Positions 40,096 to 47,132 of a DNA stretch of 47,132 bases are shown in pieces. Origin of the DNA: JAGPKI01 sp052034135. GTDB lineage: Bacteria; Caldisericota; Caldisericia; UBA6126; JAGPKI01. The notes beneath the pieces are model-generated. The model saw nothing but the letters and a program-made list of their open reading frames with translations, did not search any database and was not told where the DNA came from. Location: positions 1 through 47,132 of the forward strand of contig JBPOJC010000101.1 of the NCBI GenBank assembly GCA_052034135.1, in the 5' to 3' direction. The position numbers and the translations under genes are program-made. Positions within the stretch are counted from its first letter, which is position 1. Every line of letters begins with the position of its first letter.

Positions 40096-42330
40096 TTAAT
40101 AGCCTGGATAGAGAATCAATATTGTTTGAGTTAAAGAAACCCATTCAACTTTTGCATCAAGCTCTTCAGCAACAAACCTTAAAGGAACAAAAGTCCTACC
40201 ATTTACTATTTTTGGCGCTACTCCATCTGGAAGTGTTTTATCTTTACCATTTACCTTAGATATAGAATTACCAATAAATAGTTCAATTGTCTTATCAAAC
40301 CTCTCTATTGTAACTTTTCGTAAAGCATTATCCCATGAGACTTCTGCCTCGCAATTTTCAGCAATTTTCCTTATAGGCACTAACGTTCTACCATTTTCTA
40401 TAAATGGTGGAGCTTCGAGTTTTTCAATCCTATCATCTATTTTTATCTCACTTTTCCCAATTGTTAGTTGCAATCGAACTTGTTTTCCAGTAGATATTGC
40501 AAAATCAGCTCCTTTAAAATCATAGTTCATTTCACTTAAGAAAGAGTCTCTTAGAGAAATTTTAAAGAAATCTATTTTTGCATTACCAGGCTTTCTTGCC
40601 CTAAAAACAAGATGAACTACATCTCCGCTACCACTTTCCCCAAGTTCCTTCTTTGTTACGCCAACCGAGACTCTTCCTTTTTCATTATCTATAGATTTAT
40701 CAATATTTATATTTTCTGGAATAGAAGTAAAGAAATTACCTAAAGTTACATCTCTTAAATAGAGTAATTGTTGGGGATAACTTATAATAAAGTTTGCAGA
40801 TCTTAGATTTCTTGCATCTTTTATAAAAATGGATGTTTTAAAATCTTCTCCAGCTCTAACAGGTATTGGGTACGATATTGAAACTGTTGTATTGACTTCT
40901 TTTGATTGAATAACAAGTACTCCTGTGGCCTCTCTTCTTAAATCCCTGCCTGAGAAAGCAGTAACAGTAAATTTAACTTTTATTTGATCCGCTTCAGGAG
41001 AAGTATCAATTACTAAATTTATCTTATTATCAGGCGGAGTAACAACTGACTTATCAAAATATCTTGCAACTCCTTTACAGCTGCATGGGAAACCAGTTAC
41101 AGAGAATGTAATTAAATCCTTAAAACCTTCAGTTGTATTAACTGTAATTTCATATTTTGTGCTCTCGCCAGGAGCTATAGTGCTTATTTCAGGTTTAATA
41201 CTTATATTGAAGTCATAAACTGCTGAGCCATAAACATAAATCTTGCCTTCTTCTGAACCAAAAATAATTCTTCCGTTAGAAATAGATAAAGACGTAGAAA
41301 TATTAGCACCTACATTTCCTTCAAAAGATGTCTGGCCAGAAAAAGAGTCAACTGCTAATAAGTTACCATCACCATCAGGGAAAAATATAATTCTACCTGC
41401 ACTAATTGGAGGAATAGAAGCATTTTTGACGGGATGTGTCCATAATTCTACTCCATTACCAGTATTTATTCCAACATATTTATCTTTAGCCCCAACGCAA
41501 AGTATTCTTTTATCAAAATAAGCAAAAGCAAATGTAGTGGTGAAAGGATATTTAATTTCTGATTTCCATATAAGTCTTCCTGTTATATCGTCAAAACAGT
41601 AAAGATTTCCTTCATCATCCCCTGTCATAACAAATTCAGTTCCTGTAACTGGAGATATGTGAGATTTGGAAGATAAGTTATAATTCCAGACTACCCTCCC
41701 TGTCTGACTATCAAGAGAAAAGATTTTACCAACGGAAGTTGTAACATATACATAATTAAGTTTCATACAGGCTGCTGACTCTATTGTCTCGTGAAGATCA
41801 GTCGCCCAAACAATCTTTCCATCAATAATATTTATGCAATAAACTTTTCCATTAACGCCAGAAGCATAAAGAAATCTAAATGATACTGTTAGAGGAGCAA
41901 CTACTGGGCTTTCAAGAACTACCTTCCACAAAAGATTACCGGTTTTCTGATCAAGACAAAATATCGTGCCTTTTCCTGAAGCAATTAATATATTGTTATC
42001 AGAGATGGTAAGACTGCTAACTATTTCTTCTTCAAGTGGTTTAAACCATATAATTTCTCCACTAAATAAAGAGGCGCTTCCTACATAACCATTCTTAGTT
42101 GTGAAAAAAATATCTGAATCTTTCACTAAAATTGTCCCAGAAAGCGCATATCCAACATCAATTTCTAATAATTTTGTTAGAGGAAGGAACATCTGCTCAC
42201 TTGAGTAGCCATTTCTTGTTTCATCTTTTTGAAATGAAGTCCAATCAAATGTTTGAGCAGATGCAACAGATAACCCAACAGAGATTAAAATAACTAAAAT
42301 CGAGATTATATTTTTACATCTTTTTTTCAT
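40096..42330 (-). CDS. Secreted PQQ-like beta-propeller, cohesin-like, copper-amine-oxidase-N-like protein
   Basis: I start at 42330, where AGAGGG precedes ATG and the signal peptide MKKRCKNIISILVILISVGL begins; the frame from 42375 is longer but less likely. Residues about 25-370 hold repeated PQQ-type blades (GKGTIFCLDQKTGNLLWKVV, GKVYCINIIDGKIVWATDL, DDEGNLYCFDDITGRLIWKS). After an Ig-like part there is a cohesin-like domain (ISYPIPVRAGEDFKTSIFIK, then LRDVTLGNFFTS). The C-terminus has two lobes with ENGRTLVPIRKIAE and VNGRTFVPLRFVAEELDAKV, like the protein ending this operon. A cohesin-like domain here and dockerin-like loops there might allow the two to bind, which is speculative. Confidence 0.82.
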   Translation of the reverse strand: MKKRCKNIISILVILISVGLSVASAQTFDWTSFQKDETRNGYSSEQMFLPLTKLLEIDVGYALSGTILVKDSDIFFTTKNGYVGSASLFSGEIIWFKPLEEEIVSSLTISDNNILIASGKGTIFCLDQKTGNLLWKVVLESPVVAPLTVSFRFLYASGVNGKVYCINIIDGKIVWATDLHETIESAACMKLNYVYVTTSVGKIFSLDSQTGRVVWNYNLSSKSHISPVTGTEFVMTGDDEGNLYCFDDITGRLIWKSEIKYPFTTTFAFAYFDKRILCVGAKDKYVGINTGNGVELWTHPVKNASIPPISAGRIIFFPDGDGNLLAVDSFSGQTSFEGNVGANISTSLSISNGRIIFGSEEGKIYVYGSAVYDFNISIKPEISTIAPGESTKYEITVNTTEGFKDLITFSVTGFPCSCKGVARYFDKSVVTPPDNKINLVIDTSPEADQIKVKFTVTAFSGRDLRREATGVLVIQSKEVNTTVSISYPIPVRAGEDFKTSIFIKDARNLRSANFIISYPQQLLYLRDVTLGNFFTSIPENINIDKSIDNEKGRVSVGVTKKELGESGSGDVVHLVFRARKPGNAKIDFFKISLRDSFLSEMNYDFKGADFAISTGKQVRLQLTIGKSEIKIDDRIEKLEAPPFIENGRTLVPIRKIAENCEAEVSWDNALRKVTIERFDKTIELFIGNSISKVNGKDKTLPDGVAPKIVNGRTFVPLRFVAEELDAKVEWVSLTQTILILYPGY

Positions 42331-42352
42331 ATTGATTCCCTCTTTAAAATTC

Positions 42353-43141
42353 TTATATTCTATAATTCCATTCATTCGAACTATATTTTAATACATATTC
42401 AGAAAAACTTCCAATTTCAGATGGTTCTATTGCCTTAAAATTAATACTAAAAAATTCAATAAAGGTTTTCATTATTTCATCTTTTAGTTTATCTTCGCTT
42501 TCTTTAAAACCTTCATCTCTTAAAGATGTTATCTTTCTTTTACCTATACTAATAAGCTTATTTTTATCTCCATTTGTTTTTAGTACTGTAAAAATATCTT
42601 CTATATTAACATTGATGAGAATGGAACCATGCTGTAATAAACCACGTTTATCACGCATCTGCGCAGAACCAACAAGTTTTTTACCGCTTACTTTTATATC
42701 TTTAAAAGTAGGAGCAGCAAAGCAGGAAGGAGAATTAACTTCTGTGTCATTATCAGAAGAAAAATATGCAGAAATACCAAGATTGTTAAAAGCTTTGACT
42801 ATTGGCTTACAGAGAAGATCATAAGAATCAATTATACTTTGCTCAAGTAATCTATGCCCTGAAGGTGCAGTAATTGAATAAGTAATTTCTTTATCATGTA
42901 AGACTGCTCTTCCGCCAGTGGGTCTTCTCACAAATCCAAAACCTTTTTTTGATAATTCAGAAAAATTAACTGTAGCATTTGCTTTCTGAAAATATCCAAT
43001 AGATAAAGTGGGTGGACTCCACTTGTAAAAACGTAATATAGGAATATTGCTCTTAAGCGAAAAACAAAGCAATGCTTCATCTAAAGCCATATTATATTCA
43101 GGAGATGATTCCCCTGTGTCCAGAAAAAACCACTCTTCCAT
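42353..43141 (-). CDS. Octanoyl/lipoyl-transferase or lipoate-protein ligase (LipM/LplA family)
   Basis: The 262-residue protein has the BPL/LplA-type fold signature: EWFFLDTGESSPEYNMALDE, FVRRPTGGRAVLHDKEITYS, SCFAAPTFKDIKVSGKKLVG and QMRDKRGLLQHGSIL. The cysteine in SPSCFAAP lies where LipM octanoyltransferases have their catalytic cysteine, and the C-terminal accessory domain of full LplA is absent, which favours LipM. It puts octanoyl or lipoyl groups on GcvH or dehydrogenase E2 proteins. It sits 5 bases after the acyltransferase gene. Confidence 0.87.
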   Translation of the reverse strand: MEEWFFLDTGESSPEYNMALDEALLCFSLKSNIPILRFYKWSPPTLSIGYFQKANATVNFSELSKKGFGFVRRPTGGRAVLHDKEITYSITAPSGHRLLEQSIIDSYDLLCKPIVKAFNNLGISAYFSSDNDTEVNSPSCFAAPTFKDIKVSGKKLVGSAQMRDKRGLLQHGSILINVNIEDIFTVLKTNGDKNKLISIGKRKITSLRDEGFKESEDKLKDEIMKTFIEFFSINFKAIEPSEIGSFSEYVLKYSSNEWNYRI

Positions 43142-43146
43142 TTGCT

Positions 43147-43869
43147 CTATCTTTTACCGGATTTGTCCTCGATACTAAATTTGTAAGGCGGTTTTTCAAC
43201 AACATCTATATCTTGTCGTAACTTCACAAATTTTTCCTTCGGATAAAAATTATATATAAGAAGATTACTATAAAACCAGGTATATTTTCCAATAACCGTA
43301 CCAGGAAGAGTTGAACAGTTTGAGCCAATTCTTACATAATCACCAGTAACAAGACCAAATTTATCATAACCTGTTTCAAATTCTTTATCATTAATTTTTA
43401 TAATAATATCCTTTTGATCAAATCGTCTATTGTCAGTCACAACACCAGAACCTATTCTTGTGCCTTTGCCAATAATACTGTCATCAACAACAGAGTGAGA
43501 GGCAAGTTTTGCTTCGTTAAATACAAGAGAGTTTTTTACTTCGGTGTTGTGTCCAACTACACAATAATCACCAATAACTGAATATGGCCTAAGTAATGAG
43601 TCGCTTCTTATGATACAGTTTTTGCCAATATATACAGGACCCTGTATAGTAACGTTATCATCGATAAATGAGCCTTCATCAATAAATACAATCCCTTTTA
43701 CGATAGCAGATTTTTCAATAAAGCCTCTGATATCGCTTGTCTGGAAATTAAAAACTTCATCCTTTATTTTAATTAGCTCCCATGGTAAAAAATATTCAGG
43801 AAGATATTTGTAACATGGACAGGCTTTTAAATCTTCAAAATAATAATCTATTTTTAACTCATTATCCAT
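43147..43869 (-). CDS. Left-handed beta-helix (hexapeptide-repeat) transferase-like protein
   Basis: The 240-residue protein consists largely of hexapeptide repeats (AIVKGIVFIDEGSFIDDNVT, then GKNCIIRSDSLLRPYSVIGD and DYVRIGSNCSTLPGTVIGKY), the left-handed beta-helix of GlmU-C-like acetyltransferases and uridylyltransferase partners. It lacks a nucleotidyltransferase domain. An N-terminal stretch of about 50 residues with ACPCYKYLPEYFLPWELI resembles the linker before the helix in sugar-1-phosphate enzymes. Substrate unknown. It heads the seven-gene reverse-strand run with AGGAGAGAA before ATG 43869. Confidence 0.75.
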   Translation of the reverse strand: MDNELKIDYYFEDLKACPCYKYLPEYFLPWELIKIKDEVFNFQTSDIRGFIEKSAIVKGIVFIDEGSFIDDNVTIQGPVYIGKNCIIRSDSLLRPYSVIGDYCVVGHNTEVKNSLVFNEAKLASHSVVDDSIIGKGTRIGSGVVTDNRRFDQKDIIIKINDKEFETGYDKFGLVTGDYVRIGSNCSTLPGTVIGKYTWFYSNLLIYNFYPKEKFVKLRQDIDVVEKPPYKFSIEDKSGKR

Positions 43870-44080
43870 TGTATTTCTCTCCTAAATTAATAATTAATAC
43901 ATTCTTGTCTTCTATACATATTAATAAATTATCTTAAGTTATTAATTTTGCAATACTTAAATTATTGAATCTTTGATAATTTATCATTTTTTGACTCCTT
44001 TTTACAAATTACGGAGTTATCTGATAATTTTTAACTTTTACGATATAATCTATCGATCACGCTTGACTTAATTAATTAAA
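43870..44080. other. Intergenic region between divergent units
   Basis: AT-rich DNA with no gene. It contains small palindromes, GATAATTTATC (43974-43984) followed by T-rich sequence, and ACTCC...GGAGT around 43995-44015. A TATAAT on the plus strand at 44044-44049 lacks a good -35. The promoter of the reverse-strand operon should lie here, but I cannot fix it. Confidence 0.3.
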
Positions 44081-44084
44081 TGAG

Positions 44085-44275
44085 AAGACCCTTCATCGCT
44101 AAAATGAACGCTCCTCAGAGTGACGGGTGTTTTTTGAGATCCTTCGTCGCTGAGATTATGATTATGCTTCTTCAGGATGACGGTGGTGGTTCGAGATCCT
44201 TCGGTCGCCGGGAAGAGCACTCCTCAGGTTTACGGAGGTTGGTCATTCCCGAATGTATTTATCGGGAATCCAAAA
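44085..44275. repeat. REP-like palindromic repeat cluster 2
   Basis: The stretch carries ATTCCCGA...TCGGGAAT (44245-44269) followed by CC, and several related half-units such as CTCCTCAGAGTGACGG, TTCAGGATGACGG and GAGATCCTTCGTCG. These match the motifs in the 33.8-34.06 kb cluster. The apparent ORF over it is low-quality repeat translation. Confidence 0.75.
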
Positions 44276-44326
44276 TCTTGCAATATTTTTTTAACCATTC
44301 TTAGTAAAACATAAAGATTTAGTCAA

Positions 44327-44564
44327 AGGAAGATGGTTCGCCCTATCATTCATTGATCAAATTGCTAATATTGGAAGTGAAATTGAAAGAACAATTTCCT
44401 GAAAAAAATAGGTGATAACAAAGAAAACTTGCAAGTTTTTTCTAAGCTTTTTAAACACGTTTATTTAACAACTAAGGACTCAAAAAATAGTGACAGACTA
44501 AATGTAGACTTAAAGAAGTGTGGTTGATTATTTTATGTATGACAATATATATTCAATCAAGTAA
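44327..44564 (+). pseudogene. Decayed gene of an uncharacterised family
   Basis: Three frames line up as one eroded protein: WFALSFIDQIANIGSEIERT (then a stop at about 44398), GDNKENLQVFSKLFKHVYLT (about 44412-44528), and VDYFMYDNIYSIK (44523-44564). The W-F-x-L-S-x-x-x-Q-x-A-N-I-G-S-E-(V/I)-E-R start and D-Y-F end recall a small helical family that I have seen in thermophiles and candidate phyla and whose function I do not know. Frameshifts and a stop make it a pseudogene. Confidence 0.5.
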
Positions 44565-44710
44565 TGATTTATGGCACAATTACTTTTATTCCTTTATGTA
44601 TGCTTCCAGAATAAGGAATAAAAAATTTATGAAGAGCAAGGCAGAGAGAAAAATAAATTTAAATAAAAAAATTATTTGAAAAAAAAATGATTTATTTTTT
44701 ATTAATATGA

Positions 44711-44716
44711 TATAAT
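44711..44716 (+). promoter_or_regulatory. Candidate -10 box for the TPR-like gene pair
   Basis: TATAAT 35 bases before the start codon at 44751, with AAAGGA as ribosome site. No clear -35 box at the right distance; the surrounding 44565-44750 is AT-rich and otherwise empty. Confidence 0.4.
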
Positions 44717-44750
44717 TTAACCTCAATAGCAATATTGAAAGGATAAAAAT

Positions 44751-45806
44751 ATGAAGCCTTTTGTAACTGTGATGGATTGGATATATGGTTATGAAATACC
44801 TGACGAAATAGAAGGTTTAAAAATTGCTTTTGCCACTCCTCATTCAATGATGCATGAACCTCGAGCTTTTGAAAAATCTAATCTGGAATTAGATTATATT
44901 ATGAATGGTAAAGATTTTAACTCCATTGAAGAGTTTAACAAATTTTTGGAAAGATTAAGAACTAATCCTGAATTAAAGGAAAAAGAATTAGAAATAGTAA
45001 ATAGTGATCCAGAGAAAAGAAATCAATTAATTTACATGGAACTAATTGATCAAGCATGGAGAAGTAACGGCATAGAAGCTTGCAAAAATGTTATGAAATC
45101 GCTGTTATATTCTCAATCACCTTCAGATGCATATATATGGATTGCTACTAATATTGCTAAAACAGGGGAAGAGGATTTCAATTTATTAAATATTGCATAT
45201 GAACTTGCAAAATTGACTCTTGATAAGAAATATTTTAATGAAAATAAAGGTAATTTTTGGGGTTTAATTGAGACAAGACCTTATATGAGAGCATTTGCAT
45301 CTTTCTCTGATATTCTGTGGGCAGATGGCGAGGAAGAAGAATCCATACATAATTTTGAAGAACTATTAAATTTAGATTCTTATGACCGTATTGGTATTAG
45401 ACTTCTTCTTGCAAGCAGATACATATATAAAAAAATGTATGATAAATTTGATGATCTAATAAAAAGATTCTCTAACGACAAACTTAACCCTTTTTTTCTG
45501 TATCCTTCTGCACTGCTTTCATATATAAGAAATGGACCAAATCATCTAGATACAAAAAATACAATTCGATTGGCAATAAATAGTAATCCATTAATTGCTT
45601 TGGGTATTTTATCATTTGATGATTATATAGATTCTAACAGTATTAAATTTTATACTAAACGATCATATGATGAGGCTCAGTATTTTCTTTCAATTGACGA
45701 AGGAACATGGTACTCAGAGAAAGGTGCAGAGTCTTGGCTAAGAGACCAACTTGAAATATATGAGCAAGAATTGTCTGATATTTCGGATAACGGGGCGATA
45801 GCATAA
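44751..45806 (+). CDS. TPR/ST7-like protein, first of a tandem pair
   Basis: The 351-residue, mostly helical protein shows TPR-like helix pairs. The key stretch is ETRPYMRAFASFSDILWADG, then EESIHNFEELLNLDSYDRIG, which matches the family with R-P-Y-M-R-A-x-A...L-W-x-x-G-x-x-x-E-A-I-x-x-(F/Y)-x-x-x-L-x-L-(N/D)-x-x-D-x-x-G, related to ST7 proteins and to the SEC-C-linked TPR group. The end has SYDEAQYFLSIDEGTWYSEK and GAESWLRDQ. No catalytic motif or SEC-C zinc motif is visible. The next gene, one base downstream, is a shorter relative. Function unknown. Confidence 0.6.
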   Translation: MKPFVTVMDWIYGYEIPDEIEGLKIAFATPHSMMHEPRAFEKSNLELDYIMNGKDFNSIEEFNKFLERLRTNPELKEKELEIVNSDPEKRNQLIYMELIDQAWRSNGIEACKNVMKSLLYSQSPSDAYIWIATNIAKTGEEDFNLLNIAYELAKLTLDKKYFNENKGNFWGLIETRPYMRAFASFSDILWADGEEEESIHNFEELLNLDSYDRIGIRLLLASRYIYKKMYDKFDDLIKRFSNDKLNPFFLYPSALLSYIRNGPNHLDTKNTIRLAINSNPLIALGILSFDDYIDSNSIKFYTKRSYDEAQYFLSIDEGTWYSEKGAESWLRDQLEIYEQELSDISDNGAIA

Positions 45807-45807
45807 T

Positions 45808-46590
45808 ATGAGTTCAAAAGAATTTTTAACAATCCATTATTTAATGACTTTAGCTCCTTATCAAATAAAAGAACTTTTAGATATGGAATTATCTGATGGT
45901 GAAAATCTAATGAAGCAGGCATGGGAATCAAAAGGTAAGAAATCTGTTGAACTGGCATTGAGATCTCTTTATGATACTTATAGCTTAATAGACCTTCGAC
46001 TATATTATCTTCAGCGATTAGCCAAAACTGATGAGGAGAAACTTTTATGTATGATCGAAAATATAGCAGAAGTTGAAGATTTAATTGAAGAAGATGAAAA
46101 TCTTTTTTATAGTTTAGTCGCTAATTTTCAATTTTTAAACTATTTTGAATATATGTGGACAAGTAAAAAAAGTAGATTAGAAGCTTATACCTTCTGGCGC
46201 GATTTTTATCTCTTTAATAAAGATAAGAATTATCCTGGTTTAGAATATTTAATCCTCAATAGATTTCCCCTTTTTCCTGATTCTGATAGCGAATTATTAG
46301 ATTTGCTCATAAATACCGATAACAATGCAGCACTTGTCACATATCCTAAAGCATTAATTTTTTATTCAAAAGATTCAAATTCGGAAGAAGCAAAAAATAT
46401 GCTACATCTTTCAATTGAATTGAATCCATATGTTCCGCCTATACTACTGGATAAAAAAAGACATCCTAAAAAACCTAATTCCTCCATTCAGATAGGCAGT
46501 CGAAGCGAAGCAGAATATCTCGCATTTCTTGGGAGTGAATCATGGTGGTATGTCAAGGGTGCTACAGAATGGTTGAGGAAAAATTCATAA
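45808..46590 (+). CDS. TPR/ST7-like protein, second and shorter paralogue
   Basis: The 260-residue protein begins with a short lead containing QIKELLDMELSDGENLMKQA. Its C-terminal part (YPKALIFYSKDSNSEEAKNM, LSIELNPYVPPILLDKKRHP and GSRSEAEYLAFLGSESWWYV followed by KGATEWLRK) mirrors the end of the gene before it. The central R-P-Y-M-R-A repeat of the first copy is missing or diverged (MWTSKKSRLEAYTFWRDF), so it seems a reduced paralogue. The one-base gap and shared strand indicate cotranscription. Role unknown. Confidence 0.55.
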   Translation: MSSKEFLTIHYLMTLAPYQIKELLDMELSDGENLMKQAWESKGKKSVELALRSLYDTYSLIDLRLYYLQRLAKTDEEKLLCMIENIAEVEDLIEEDENLFYSLVANFQFLNYFEYMWTSKKSRLEAYTFWRDFYLFNKDKNYPGLEYLILNRFPLFPDSDSELLDLLINTDNNAALVTYPKALIFYSKDSNSEEAKNMLHLSIELNPYVPPILLDKKRHPKKPNSSIQIGSRSEAEYLAFLGSESWWYVKGATEWLRKNS

Positions 46591-46740
46591 ATTGGAATAT
46601 GGCATCTCTATGAGTCATAATTTTCAATAATTGACTTAAGTATAAAGTATATTATTTACAAAATAATTAATTTGCGATCACTGTTATCGTTCTGTAAGTG
46701 CATATTAACGCACTCTACCCGAGGAATATCCGCGCCCCAG

Positions 46741-46865
46741 TTCTGTCATTCTGAGCGTAAGCGAAGAATCTCCTCATTTTTCATTGTCATCCCCGAAATA
46801 CTTTATCGGGGGGATCCAATAGGTAACTTGTCATCCCCGAACTCTTTTATCGGGGATCCAGACAA
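46741..46865. repeat. REP-like palindromic repeat cluster 3
   Basis: Two close copies of GTCATCCCCGA...TATCGGGG...GATCC lie at 46786-46817 and 46830-46860, with a CTGTCATTCTGAGCGTAAGC-type unit at 46743-46762. The first copy has two extra G residues. They share sequence with clusters 1 and 2. The predicted ORF across them is not a gene. The rest of 46591-46961 shows no gene. Confidence 0.8.
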
Positions 46866-46961
46866 ATTTTTTGTAGTACAAACGTTCCTACCTGTTCATT
46901 ATAACCCAACTTCCCAAACTAACCAATGTTTCCCCTGATATAATCAGTTAATTATTTTTTG

Positions 46962-47132
46962 TTATATACTACAGTATAGTTTGTCTTTTTTGTAATCAAA
47001 AGGTGATATGTTAAATACAAGGAGAAGCAAATCTTTTAAAGGATTATTATTCTGAACAGCATATACAGTATTCCCACCGATATTAAATTTACCAATATTA
47101 ATACTTTTAAGTTTTTCAAAGAAATTTATAAG
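46962..47132 (-). CDS. C-terminal end of an unknown reverse-strand protein (runs off the right edge)
   Basis: On the reverse strand a frame enters at 47132 and stays open for 56 codons to the stop at 46962-46964, ending VFNISPFDYKKDKLYCSI. The visible part contains INIGKFNIGGNTVYAVQNNN, a plausible beta-rich segment. No family is recognised from this fragment. Confidence 0.45.
   Translation of the reverse strand, partial: LINFFEKLKSINIGKFNIGGNTVYAVQNNNPLKDLLLLVFNISPFDYKKDKLYCSI

Noticed and set aside
44080..44304. 74-codon plus-strand ORF
   Set aside because: It covers repeat cluster 2 and has no protein-like pattern.
46672..46938. 88-codon plus-strand ORF
   Set aside because: It translates repeat cluster 3 (CHSERKRRIS and similar) and has no supported start.

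Overview
The window is AT-rich (roughly one third G+C by eye), favours AGA/AGG for arginine and is densely packed. Its bacterial housekeeping genes, its type I-B (Tneap-like) CRISPR-Cas locus and its secreted proteins ending in copper-amine-oxidase-N-like domains suggest a low-GC, probably thermophilic anaerobe. Something like Caldisericum/Caldisericota is my best guess, but this is an impression from gene content and not a database match.

Region 1 (1-10186) is a defence locus. It starts with the tail of a WYL-domain regulator, then a MNT-type nucleotidyltransferase with only a stub of a HEPN-like partner. A tightly coupled operon follows: cas6, cas8b1/cst1, a separate Cas11-like gene, cas7/cst2, cas5, cas3, cas4, cas1, a 49-residue unknown protein, cas2, and a 171-base leader. 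Cas8 looks split, so the small subunit has its own cistron. Cas7 carries an insertion of about 150 residues. Region 2 (10187-12478) is an array of 35 repeats (30 nt) and 34 spacers, read rightward from the leader.

Region 3 (12479-16073) is a scrapyard beyond the leader-distal end of the array. It holds a TIR-domain protein, a dead IS3-family element, one perfect and two decayed CRISPR repeats, a hicB-hicA pair whose HicA lacks its catalytic histidine, a second hicB with a truncated hicA, and an IS21-end-like remnant. CRISPR repeats scattered over 3.3 kb past the array suggest that it was once longer or was broken up by insertions.

Region 4 (16074-32565, + strand) is housekeeping. A clear promoter and leader hairpin precede rpsF-ssb-rpsR-rplI-dnaB. 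These are followed by threonine dehydrogenase and glycine C-acetyltransferase (threonine to glycine), a kinase-less PASTA lipoprotein, rpe, a thiamine pyrophosphokinase, an in-frame DUF2007-transaldolase ORF and a CDF metal transporter. Next come pdxS-pdxT (PLP synthase), yebC, ruvC-ruvA, a DivIC/FtsB-like gene, a tRNA-CAU gene abutting tilS, hpt and ftsH.

Region 5 (32566-43869, - strand) has a formate/nitrite transporter and a seven-gene run: hexapeptide acyltransferase, LipM/LplA-like ligase, secreted beta-propeller protein, glutamate formimidoyltransferase, ThiI, a flippase-like membrane protein and a large secreted protein. Region 6 (43870-47132) holds a decayed gene, two tandem TPR/ST7-like paralogues and the end of a reverse-strand gene. 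Three clusters of palindromic REP-like repeats sit in the intergenic gaps at 33.8-34.06, 44.1-44.3 and 46.7-46.9 kb.
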